64,000 bases of DNA from Terriglobia bacterium (GTDB lineage Bacteria; Acidobacteriota; Terriglobia; JAIQFV01): contig JAIQFY010000026.1 in NCBI GenBank assembly GCA_020072965.1, positions 1-64,000 on the forward strand, written 5' to 3'. This document shows, piece by piece, positions 1-7,932 of the stretch; the stretch's first letter is position 1, and each line of letters begins with the position of its first letter. The position numbers were made by a program, and so were the translations under genes. The notes under the pieces were generated by a model. The model did no database searches. It was not told the DNA's origin and saw nothing but the letters and a program-made list of their open reading frames with translations.

Positions 1-111
1 ATCGGGTTGAGCCTCGCGCCCGCAAACGGCGCCCCAAGAACTTTCCGCTGTTAACCGCACCACGAAAACTGTATATAGAAATCCGTCACCGGAATCAGTA
101 CCGAAAAAACC

Positions 112-158
112 CTTAACTTAGTGCCATTCGTGGCTGTCCCGAATGGCACCAAGTTAAG
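112..158. repeat. REP-like inverted repeat (19-bp arms, 9-nt loop)
   Basis: The left arm at 112-130 and the right arm at 140-158 match as reverse complements at 18 of 19 positions, around a 9-nt loop. The left arm reads CTTAACTTAGTGCCATTCG. A near-identical arm plus loop recurs at 520-547, and an inverted copy lies at 46148-46166. A folded element with dispersed half-copies is what REP-type palindromes look like, though its mobilising enzyme is not shown here. Confidence 0.75.
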
Positions 159-181
159 ATCGCTGTTGGAACAAGAGGCTC

Positions 182-495
182 CATCCCGCCGCGGCGGGAT
201 GTCTATATAAGCCCAGGGCATCGCCCTGGGTTTGTGGCCCATCCTGGACTGGGCAGGAACCCTGAAAGGGTTCTCTGGAAATTGACGGTTCGAGGTAAGC
301 CCACCGGGGCCGTCCCTGCGTCTGGCTCCGGCGAATGGCCGAGGGTTAATGCAACCCCCTCATTTGTACTGACTCCGCCTGGGAATCAGACACTAGGCGA
401 TGTTGTGGGGAACCCTTTCAGGGTTCGAGGAGTTCAAGAAGGATTTCACACCCAGGGCGTTGCCCTGGGCTGATGAAGGAATCCCTTTCAGGGAT
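182..495. repeat. Cluster of palindromes forming a larger inverted repeat
   Basis: A perfect 20-bp palindrome lies at 182-201. It is followed by a CCCAGGGC/GCCCTGGG hairpin (212-230) and a GAACCCT/AGGGTTC hairpin (257-273). The last two recur in reverse order and orientation at 410-426 and 451-469, and an ATCCCT/AGGGAT hairpin sits at 481-495. The blocks 211-273 and 408-470 are therefore imperfect reverse complements of each other. Related pieces occur near 44890-44930 and 45195-45256. No coding potential is apparent between the blocks. Confidence 0.7.
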
Positions 496-519
496 TTGAC
501 TAATTCAGACTGACAGGGC

Positions 520-547
520 CTTAACTGAGCGCCATTCGTGGCTGTCC
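520..547 (+). repeat. Half-copy of the 112-158 repeat
   Basis: The arm CTTAACTGAGCGCCATTCG is followed by the same TGGCTGTCC loop as at 131-139, but the second arm is missing. The arm is found inverted at 46148-46166 with the same 19 bases. Confidence 0.65.
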
Positions 548-761
548 CTTGTTGTTTTATTGGACTCGACGAACCGGTCAGACCAAGCTTATTCGACGTT
601 GCCGGAGAGGATGCCTGCGCCACACTGCATTCTCCGGCCTGATTGCATTTCATACATAGCCCTCCATTAAGTGTTTCATTCCGAGCCATTTGACAGGCCT
701 CTCCTTTCACTCTTCAAGATTAAGTAATTATTTTAGTTAAATTTGAAGAAAATTCGACGGT

Positions 762-776
762 TGGCACACCTGTTGC
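762..776 (+). promoter_or_regulatory. Sigma-54 (RpoN) -24/-12 promoter
   Basis: TGGCACACCTGTTGC matches the sigma-54 consensus TGGCACG-N4-TTGC at every fixed position except the seventh, with the GG and GC dinucleotides at the right spacing. Transcription would start near 787 and read into the small genes at 928, 1120 and 1545. Sigma-54 promoters need an enhancer-binding activator; no binding site or activator gene was recognised in the window. Confidence 0.7.
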
Positions 777-927
777 ATTTAAGTAAATGTGAGTTAGATA
801 TTTCGCAAATCGATGCTCTCAAACAAGGGACCAAATTCAAAGTTCGCTCACAGACAAGAAACAGGGGATCAGCACCGGAAAGCAGGAAGGTTGCCCACCT
901 TGAAAGGGCGAGAGGCGGAGGTCAGTC

Positions 928-1053
928 ATGTGCAGATGCGGAGATAAATGCCGGGTAGTTACAGATGCAAGATCGGGTTTCCAGTACCTGCTCTACTACT
1001 GCGATTGCCGCAAGTCGTGGATCAGCTTCAAGGTCCCTTCGCAACAGTCCTAA
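928..1053 (+). CDS. Very small Cys-rich protein (41 aa), zinc-knuckle-like
   Basis: This 41-residue protein begins at an ATG that has GGAGG six bases upstream. It starts MCRCGDKC and has a second pair of cysteines at C25 and C27, giving C2, C4, C8, C25 and C27, a plausible metal-binding set. Two tyrosine-rich strands and a W31 could form a small ribbon fold. It is the first gene after the sigma-54 promoter at 762 and lies 66 bases before the next gene. No family is recognised. The call rests on the ribosome-binding site, the promoter and the Cys pattern. Confidence 0.5.
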   Translation: MCRCGDKCRVVTDARSGFQYLLYYCDCRKSWISFKVPSQQS

Positions 1054-1119
1054 ATGGAATTCTGGGGCCCAGCTAAAAAGTCCAGACTTGACACGAAGCT
1101 CAATCAAGGAGACAAAGTT

Positions 1120-1410
1120 ATGTTTGGCATCGTACGGCCGAAAGGTTTGAACGTTCCCGTCAGTTTTCAAACTTCCCCGTCCTCTCTGGAGCATGTTATT
1201 CGCCTCGCCCTGTCCCAATCCACGGTCGTTGTTTCAGATCGAACTTCAAAGAGGCAGCTGTCGCGCCTGCGTAGAAAGGCACTCCATGCCATGCACCGGG
1301 GTGGCGAAGATCAGGTAAGAGATGCCGGGAGAGAGGTTGCTTCTTTCCTCAGGCAATTCGACCCCAGACTGACCACCAAGCTCGCCAGCTTGTGTGGAGA
1401 TGAGGTTTAG
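1120..1410 (+). CDS. Small hypothetical protein (96 aa)
   Basis: The start is the ATG at 1120, which has AAGGAG eight bases upstream; an earlier in-frame ATG at 1054 lacks such a site. The product is basic and predicted helical, with an Arg/Lys-rich middle (around SKRQLSRLRRKALHAMHRG) and no signal peptide or membrane segment. It lies between two Cys-rich small genes and probably shares their transcript. I do not recognise a family; a small nucleic-acid-binding or regulatory role is only a guess from the charge. Confidence 0.5.
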   Translation: MFGIVRPKGLNVPVSFQTSPSSLEHVIRLALSQSTVVVSDRTSKRQLSRLRRKALHAMHRGGEDQVRDAGREVASFLRQFDPRLTTKLASLCGDEV

Positions 1411-1544
1411 TCCTGAAGAAATCAAATGCACTTTCCTAATGGCGGCGACGGGCGTTTGTGGAAACCGCTTGCCATAACGTTAAGTTCAAACACGGCACAA
1501 CAACCCGGAGCGCCTTAGCCGGGTAGCGAAAAGGAGCAAAACCA

Positions 1545-1730
1545 ATGGCTGAGAAAAAGATTTCAAAAACGGCACGCGCCAGCATGGCCAACCGGGAAAT
1601 CACCCGTTACTTTAAACCATGTCCTCAGTGCGGGCAGGGGATGGTGGCGACCAAGTTCGTCAAGTCATCCGAGCGCGCCGGCGGGATGTACTGGGTGTGC
1701 GATCAGGACGATTTCGCGCAACGCACATAA
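1545..1730 (+). CDS. Small zinc-ribbon-like protein (61 aa)
   Basis: The ATG at 1545 has AAAGGAG ten bases upstream. The 61-residue protein has a basic N-terminus, then a CPQCG knuckle at about residues 26-30 and a lone cysteine in YWVCDQDD near residue 52. Two knuckle cysteines plus a later Cys and nearby polar residues suggest a degenerate or dimeric zinc ribbon. It is the third small gene downstream of the sigma-54 promoter. The function is unknown. Confidence 0.6.
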   Translation: MAEKKISKTARASMANREITRYFKPCPQCGQGMVATKFVKSSERAGGMYWVCDQDDFAQRT

Positions 1731-1764
1731 AGCTTCAAAGGGCCTTTAGAAGACAGGGGGTCCT

Positions 1765-1778
1765 CTCCACCGGTGGAG
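1765..1778. repeat. Short perfect palindrome after the small-gene cluster
   Basis: CTCCACCGGTGGAG is a perfect 14-nt palindrome 35 bases past the stop of the 1545 gene. It is not followed by a run of T on either strand, so an intrinsic terminator is not supported; an operator or chance palindrome is equally possible. Confidence 0.3.
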
Positions 1779-1872
1779 GGCCCAGGTTGACAACTTTGCT
1801 GGCATCACCGTTGGCTAACACCTTCGTATCGACCACAAATGAGCCGGTCATCCTCTCCAGAAGTTCCACCCT

Positions 1873-2416
1873 TCATGCCCTCGCGGCAGCAGACTCAGCA
1901 ACACGTAGTACGAGCTTGCCGCGCGTATGCCCTCCCATACCCAATTGGAACGCCCTTGGCGGGTCGGCGAGCGGCAGGACCTCCTCAACAACCGGATGAA
2001 GCTGGCCGCTGTCGATCAGGCGCCCGATCTCCATCAACTGGGCGCGACTCGGCCCGCGCGTGATCAAGAGTTTTCGGCTTCAGTGCCAGGTTAGTCGCCT
2101 GCACGGCGATATACTCGGCGGCGGCCCCGTCTCGCGGAAAGTCCGTAAGCCCGTAAACCTCATCGCCCACCTTGATTCTTGTCGCTTCAGCTCCCAGTGC
2201 CTCCACGACCCCTGAAAGCTCGTGGCCCGGAATGCTGGGAATCCGTTCTGATCCATCTGGATGTTCATACGTCGCCGACCAGGTGAGCTCCGCCGGCGTA
2301 ATCCCAGTCGCATAAACGCGAACGAGCGCGTCCCCGGTCCCGAGTTGCGGGACAGGTGCGTTTTCATAAACCAATTGTTTCGGACCCCCTCGCGAGTGAA
2401 TGCGAATGGCCTTCAT
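1873..2416 (-). pseudogene. Zinc-type alcohol dehydrogenase / quinone oxidoreductase, internally deleted
   Basis: The gene starts at ATG 2416 with GGAGG upstream. About 113 codons give the GroES-like N-terminal half of a medium-chain dehydrogenase, including GHELSGVVEALG and VGDEVYG. The reading then jumps straight to the C-terminal end of the same family (EIGRLIDSG to GHTRGKLVLRV) in a different frame, ending at 1873. The whole Rossmann nucleotide-binding half, roughly 150-180 residues, is missing. The result cannot be an active enzyme. An assembly collapse is the main alternative to a true deletion. Confidence 0.8.
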
Positions 2417-2777
2417 GACCCCGCCTCCACTTCCAGATTTTGTCGCCGAGTTGGGATGTTCCTCTTGATCATTTTGAAATTTCACAATCAATACCTCCGA
2501 TCCGATTTCAGTATTTTGAATGAAGTGCCGATGGGCAAGGGCTGATTGGCTTAAATGAGATTTGGAACGGGGAAATTCTCGAGAGTCGACTCCTATGCGT
2601 CGTGTCCCCACTCGTTCCATGGGTTTGGTTTCGATCCAGCCGCAAGGGCACTGGGATTGCGACGGGATTAGACCCGAATTGTGAAAAAGAAATATACCGC
2701 CAAGGCGGGAAGTTCGCAAAGGTTAGCTGGAAGGAGAGGGTTCAAAATCTGCGGTTTGAAAAGGCGGCCCGCTTCTC
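2417..2777. other. Intergenic, no gene seen
   Basis: This stretch lies between the end of the receptor gene at 2778 and the start of the dehydrogenase remnant. Short ORFs run through it on both strands but none has a ribosome-binding site or recognisable domain. No terminator hairpin with a T-run was seen. Confidence 0.5.
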
Positions 2778-5312
2778 TCACCATACAATATCAAAATCTG
2801 CACCATAGAAACGGTAAAGATCACTGAAGAATTGCCCGAACTGCGGCGAGGCAAAGTTGTTTTGCACATCCCGGGGATTAAAATGGTTGGTCAGATTGAA
2901 GACCTTGCCGGTGATCTTCGCCCGGTATTTTCTCCACACCCTGAATTCTTTTGAGACGGCGAGGTCGAGGGCAATGAATGAGGGGAAGCGGGTGCTGTCG
3001 GCGTTGCGGATGCCAATAAAATTCTGATTTTCATCGACCACGGAATAAGGGAAGCCACGTCGTGCTTCAAAGATCGGGGACAGGGTCAAATCCCAAGGTA
3101 TGTGGAAGACCCCCCAGGAGATGAATCTCTGCGGAGTGTCAAACGGAAGATTCGAAAACTGGTTCGGCCGAAGGAGGGGGATGGGGGTATTTCCGTAAAA
3201 CGCATTGAAATTGTTCAAGTCGCCCTGTGCCCTGCTCTGTACAAACGAGGTCGTAAGCATGTCGTTCTTGCGGAACTTGAATTCCATAATGGTATCGAAC
3301 TCATAATAGCGGCCCTGTCCCCGGTTGCTTAGAACCGTGGCGGGTTCGTTCGACGAGAGGAAGCCCGGCTCCACCAGAAACAATCGTTTTGAATAACTCT
3401 TCAGGAAATTCAAACGGATTTTGGCCCACGGCAGGGGATTGTGATCGAATTCAATATTCCAGCTGATGTTGTAAGGAGTGAAGCTGAAATCAGGATTTTC
3501 CTTTAGTTCCGTCGATCGCCCGTGGGGCCCCACGTCAACAATGATGTTTTGAAACAATTGCGATGGACCCAGCGGGGTCAGGCCATCGGGTCCGAAGAGG
3601 GTCACCACTCGATTTTGCTGCTGCTGGAAGTTAGTTGCATTCAGGGGGACCTTGTCATAGAACAGTCCGAACCCCCCCCGCAAGATGGTCTTGCCATTCT
3701 TGAAGGGGGAAAAGGCAAAACCGGCGCGTGGGGCAACATTGACCGCGTCGGCAATAGTTTGGTTGTTGTATCGAAGCCCCAAGTCAAGCTGGAGGCGGGG
3801 ATGAATCAGCCATTGATCCTGGAAGAACGCTGCAAACTCTGTATTGGACTGACTCAAATTCCCAGGTCCAACAAACTGATCTTGCTCCGCAAGGGTTGCA
3901 TCCAATCGCAAAACCTCGACGGGCAGTGAGCGGGAGAACCCGGTATACCGTGAGTAGGTCACCCCTCCGCCGTACTTTAATTGATGGGTGCCCCAGGCCT
4001 TTTTAGGAGCCATGGTGTAAACCAGGAGCGTCTCCAATCGGTCACTGAATCGATTCTGGACGTTGAAGTAATTCCCACTGGATGTTTGAGGTTGCAGAAC
4101 CATCGGCTGCAACCCCTGGCCCCAGACGTAAGCGTCGAAGTTGGTAAACTGGATCAGCCCCGTGAGCAGCCCTCCTGACTTGGTGCTGAAATTGTCAGTG
4201 GCATTGAGAGAATATCCACGTTGGCGGAAATTTGGCGTGACCTCCTGCGGATTGAAATGATTCAGGTTCAGGAAGTTTTTTGTTTCCGGGAAAAAATTAA
4301 GACTCGTAGTCAGAATATTACGGTCGGAAAGTGTGAAGTCGAACCGGGAATAGGAATTGAATGCCTCCGTTTTCATTTCATTATCCGGAAAGGTCAGGCC
4401 ACGGACCGGGGACTTGATGATGTCATATTCGAAGCTCTGAGCCCAACTGATCCGGTCTTTCAGCAAAGGCCCTCCAAAAGAGAGCCGGGGGGTATCGTCG
4501 GCAATTCCGACGATTTTTCCTCCCTTGATCCGCGGGCTGGGCAAAAAATCACTCAAAGAAAAATCCCATTTTGGCCCTGCGGGTTTGGTTTCCACGGTGG
4601 TAACTCCGCCGGAAAACCGGCCATATTCCGACAGATAAGGACTCTTAAAAACCTGGACTGATTCCACGGCATCGATAGGGATATTAACGACAAAGTTCCC
4701 GGTGACAGGATCACTGGACACCGCCTGATTCACCAAAATAGTGCTCTGTGATTCCTGTCCACCCTTGATGCTGATTTTCCCATCCGTAGTTCGAATTACT
4801 CCCGGGATGATCGGCAAAGTCTCTTCAATTTTCTTGACCTTGAGCGGTATCGTCTCAATGGTCTTTTCGGTAATCTTCCCGGCCGTGGGGCTCGATCCCA
4901 CCGCCACTTCGCTGGTAGGCTCTTCTGTGACCGTGATCTCCTGAGTCATCGTGATTTTCGGGACCATTAACACATCAAGTTCCGCAACAGTGTCCGTTTT
5001 TATCTCCACATGATCCTGGGTCAACACCTCAAAACCTTCTTTGGAAAAGCGGACTTGATATACCCCTGTCGGCAGCAGCTCAAAAATGAATTTCCCTTTT
5101 TCGTTGGAGTTAAGCGATTTGAGGACGGTTGCAAACTGATCGTGCGAGACTTCCACCTTGGCGTCAACCACGGGCTTGGAATTCGCATCGATCAAGGTGC
5201 CGGATATCGATCCATACTTGGGAGCCGTGGGGGGTTGGCCCAGAAGGGAAAGTGAAGGCGACAGGATGCACAAGACGAGAGCGATACTTCGAAGCGTGGA
5301 ATCCAAATTCAT
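2778..5312 (-). CDS. TonB-dependent receptor with carboxypeptidase-regulatory-like domain (Oar-like)
   Basis: This outer-membrane transport protein is 844 residues from the chosen ATG at 5312. That start gives a signal peptide directly (MNLDSTLRS, then a hydrophobic stretch to about residue 26); an upstream in-frame start would add 27 residues before it. Residues of about 32-110 form a carboxypeptidase-regulatory-like beta-sandwich (GSISGTLIDANSKPV), followed by a plug domain (ITVTEEP, VESVQVFKSPYLSEYGRFSGG) and a beta-barrel ending in DFDIVW, an aromatic terminus suited to BAM insertion. The substrate is unknown. The family is strongly expanded in Acidobacteriota. The gene has no partner on its strand. 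Confidence 0.88.
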   Translation of the reverse strand: MNLDSTLRSIALVLCILSPSLSLLGQPPTAPKYGSISGTLIDANSKPVVDAKVEVSHDQFATVLKSLNSNEKGKFIFELLPTGVYQVRFSKEGFEVLTQDHVEIKTDTVAELDVLMVPKITMTQEITVTEEPTSEVAVGSSPTAGKITEKTIETIPLKVKKIEETLPIIPGVIRTTDGKISIKGGQESQSTILVNQAVSSDPVTGNFVVNIPIDAVESVQVFKSPYLSEYGRFSGGVTTVETKPAGPKWDFSLSDFLPSPRIKGGKIVGIADDTPRLSFGGPLLKDRISWAQSFEYDIIKSPVRGLTFPDNEMKTEAFNSYSRFDFTLSDRNILTTSLNFFPETKNFLNLNHFNPQEVTPNFRQRGYSLNATDNFSTKSGGLLTGLIQFTNFDAYVWGQGLQPMVLQPQTSSGNYFNVQNRFSDRLETLLVYTMAPKKAWGTHQLKYGGGVTYSRYTGFSRSLPVEVLRLDATLAEQDQFVGPGNLSQSNTEFAAFFQDQWLIHPRLQLDLGLRYNNQTIADAVNVAPRAGFAFSPFKNGKTILRGGFGLFYDKVPLNATNFQQQQNRVVTLFGPDGLTPLGPSQLFQNIIVDVGPHGRSTELKENPDFSFTPYNISWNIEFDHNPLPWAKIRLNFLKSYSKRLFLVEPGFLSSNEPATVLSNRGQGRYYEFDTIMEFKFRKNDMLTTSFVQSRAQGDLNNFNAFYGNTPIPLLRPNQFSNLPFDTPQRFISWGVFHIPWDLTLSPIFEARRGFPYSVVDENQNFIGIRNADSTRFPSFIALDLAVSKEFRVWRKYRAKITGKVFNLTNHFNPRDVQNNFASPQFGQFFSDLYRFYGADFDIVW

Positions 5313-5851
5313 CAGGTTACTCTTTGTCACGCGATGATCAAGTCCTTTAGACGGAGAGATATTCAGCCTCCTTCCCAACCGCCTATTATACACGATATCC
5401 CCTCATCCGGGAATGCATTCAATCACACATCTTCAAAGCCACATGGGAGCCGCCCCTCACACCCACTCCCCTGTCAGTTGACCGCCAAATCTCATCCGCA
5501 TCGAGGGTTTTCCAGTTGCAAATCTTTTTGTTAGATGTGACAGGTCCTCCACAGGTTTACTCCCTTGATTATTCTTGGACGTCGGCGCAGAATAATGGAT
5601 GATAAGCGGCAAGCGTGTAATTTTTTGTTTCTTTTCGCATTAATCTGACGCGAACTATGAGCGGCCCGGGGGTTCCGGGTCGCATGAACAAATTCAGAGG
5701 TCCCGTCGAGGCGGGATCGCTTTGAGGACATAACAAGAAACCACGCCTTTGGGCTGGCCGGGCGAACCAATCACGACCTGGCGCCCCCGAACCGGCGCTC
5801 GTTCCGGTTCAGTTCACTACATCAGCAAGCTAGTCGGGAAGGAACCTAACC
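5313..5851. other. Divergent intergenic region, no gene seen
   Basis: About 540 bases separate the divergently transcribed receptor and Usp genes, so the promoters of both must lie here. No convincing -35/-10 pair was identified. ORFs across it look like chance reading frames. Confidence 0.5.
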
Positions 5852-6718
5852 ATGTCGCAATTCGGACTGAGGACAATTCTCTGCCCGGTGGATTTTAGTG
5901 ATCTTTCTGCCTTGGCCTTGAAGTACGCTGCGGACTTCAGGAAGTGCTCGGGAGGGGATCTCTTGATCTTATTCGCAAACCCGTTTCTTCCTCCCCCACA
6001 ACTGACTGGTCCCCAGATTGACCAACTTGCAGAAGCTTGGAAGGAATCCAAGCGCTCGACCGAGCAGTACCTGGCTTCCTTTGTGGAAAAGCAACTGGGA
6101 GAAGATGGAACGGGAATCGAGTTGATCGTCGTCGAATCCCCGCCGGTCAACGCCATTGTGGAGACAGCGGGATTGCGTTCGGTCGAATTAATCGTTATGG
6201 GAACGCACGGGCAGGGCGGTGAGACCCGCATGTTGTTGGGATCGGTGGCGGAACGCGTGTTGCGGGAATCAGGCTGTCCGGTGCTTACAGTTCGCCTTAA
6301 GAAGGGAGAGACCAACTCCCCGGCTGCTATTCGAAATATCCTGGTTCCCATTAATTTTTCTGTGGTATCGAGGATGGCCCTGGTTTCGGCGGCACGCATT
6401 GCAGAGTGTTTCGGAGCCTCGGTGTCGGTCCTGCGGGCCATCGAGCCATTCGAAGAGCCCTGTGATGAAGCTGATGAGATGACTCGGCTTCAGGCCTGGA
6501 TCCCTCCTGAGACCCGGAAGAAATGCGAGATTCAAGAATTTGTGATCAAAGGAGAAGGAGCTGAAAAAATAGTTTCCTTTGCCGAGGAGGAAAAGATCGA
6601 TTTGATTGTTCTCGGCGCCCAACACCGAAAATTCTTTGATTCCACCATTGTGGGCACGACGACACTCCGGGTGGTGCGACATGCCCCCTGCCCCGTGTTC
6701 ACACTCATTCGTAAGTAA
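5852..6718 (+). CDS. Universal stress protein, tandem UspA domains
   Basis: The 288-residue cytoplasmic protein holds two Usp domains, about 1-150 and 160-288. The first keeps the ATP-binding signature G-x2-G-x9-G-S in GTHGQGGETRMLLGS and ends with CPVLTVR. The second has the parallel region GAQHRKFFDSTIVGTTT and ends CPVFTLIR, but its first glycine pattern is altered, so it may not bind nucleotide. The ATG at 5852 is preceded by GGAAGGA. UspA proteins aid survival under starvation or oxidative stress. It stands alone on the plus strand. Confidence 0.93.
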   Translation: MSQFGLRTILCPVDFSDLSALALKYAADFRKCSGGDLLILFANPFLPPPQLTGPQIDQLAEAWKESKRSTEQYLASFVEKQLGEDGTGIELIVVESPPVNAIVETAGLRSVELIVMGTHGQGGETRMLLGSVAERVLRESGCPVLTVRLKKGETNSPAAIRNILVPINFSVVSRMALVSAARIAECFGASVSVLRAIEPFEEPCDEADEMTRLQAWIPPETRKKCEIQEFVIKGEGAEKIVSFAEEEKIDLIVLGAQHRKFFDSTIVGTTTLRVVRHAPCPVFTLIRK

Positions 6719-6923
6719 AAAGGTTTGATCTGAGAGGATGATCCTCCGGGACCGCGTGTTTTCCGTGGCCGGTATGAGTTATCGTGCTCCCGGGTAACTC
6801 CTGATTTTCTTGCCGACGGGCTCCAGCCCATCTGTTATCATTCTTCACCATCCCCGGTTATTCAGGGTCAGATTGTCTCCAGGAAGCGAGAAGGGGGACG
6901 AGGCCCTCATTTGAAAGGGAACC

Positions 6924-7742
6924 ATGCATCGATCCGCGGGGAAAAGGATCATCATCACGGGAGGGACTTCGGGAATCGGAGCTGCCCTGGTTTGGGAATT
7001 CGCCCAACGCGGTGCGCACGTGGGGACTCTGGCGCGGCGTGAGCCTGAACTTCAAATGCTCTGCCAAGAGTTGCGGAACCGTTTTCCCCGACAGATTTTC
7101 TGTTGCCACCCGGCGGACGTTCGAAAAGAAGACGAGCTTGAAGCCGCGATGGACGCGCTGACCCATCAACTCGGCGGCCTGGACATCGCCATTGCCAATA
7201 GTGGCATAGGAGAAAGAAAAAGCGCTTTCAGTTCCCACCATTGGGAGATTGCCCGGGAGACGCTGTCGGTGAATGTCCTGGGCGCAATCCATACCCTTGA
7301 AATCGCGAAGAATTACTTTCTGAATCACCACCAGGCAGGGCAACTAGTGGGGATGAGTTCGGTGGCAGCAGTCCGCGGCTTTCCCAAGAGCGCCGCTTAT
7401 TGCACCTCGAAAGCTGCCCTGGCGATGTACCTTGAAGCAATTCGAGGTGAGCTTGCCGGCGGCGGCATTGACGTTATTTCTGTTCATCCGGGTTTCATCC
7501 GAACGCCTTTGACGGCCCAGGTTCGAACCATGCCGTGGTTGATGGATGCTGAACCCGCGGCGCGTCGAATCGCCCGGGCCATTGAAGTCCGGAAGAAGCG
7601 GTACGTCTTTCCTGCACCCATGCATGTGGTTTACTGGTTTTTGAAACATCTCCCGGATCGTCTGTACGATTACGGGTGCACCGGCCGCGGAGGCGCTCGC
7701 CGGAAGATCGGCTTGAAGACACCGGGCGGTGGAGTGAAATGA
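6924..7742 (+). CDS. SDR-family NAD(P)-dependent oxidoreductase
   Basis: This 272-residue enzyme is a classical short-chain dehydrogenase. It has the cofactor-binding TGGTSGIG at residues 12-19, the NSG motif near 92-94, the catalytic serines at 145-146 (MSSVAAVRG), and the Y159-x3-K163 pair in YCTSK. The C-terminal part (VVYWFLKHLPDRLYDYG) resembles membrane-peripheral lipid or steroid SDRs, but the substrate cannot be set. The start at ATG 6924 has a weak AAGGGAA upstream. The gene sits 190 bases before an iron-sulfur oxidoreductase gene on the same strand. Confidence 0.92.
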   Translation: MHRSAGKRIIITGGTSGIGAALVWEFAQRGAHVGTLARREPELQMLCQELRNRFPRQIFCCHPADVRKEDELEAAMDALTHQLGGLDIAIANSGIGERKSAFSSHHWEIARETLSVNVLGAIHTLEIAKNYFLNHHQAGQLVGMSSVAAVRGFPKSAAYCTSKAALAMYLEAIRGELAGGGIDVISVHPGFIRTPLTAQVRTMPWLMDAEPAARRIARAIEVRKKRYVFPAPMHVVYWFLKHLPDRLYDYGCTGRGGARRKIGLKTPGGGVK

Positions 7743-7932
7743 GTCCGTTCGGCCGCCGCGGGGGCTGTCCTGACCCAGGGGAACAGGCCGGTTTGGGGCA
7801 GGGCGGGACAGGCAAACATCACGCACGTGTCGCCGGGCCCGCTGTCGCCCAACTCGAGTCGCCGCCCTGTCAGGCTCATCCCGATCCGTCGAAGAAAGTC
7901 TGATTCAAAAAATCCGGAAAAGGATCCGCGCA

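Noticed and set aside
743-958. 71-codon plus-strand ORF over the sigma-54 promoter
   Set aside because: It starts upstream of the predicted transcription start, has no ribosome-binding site and overlaps the better-supported 928 gene.
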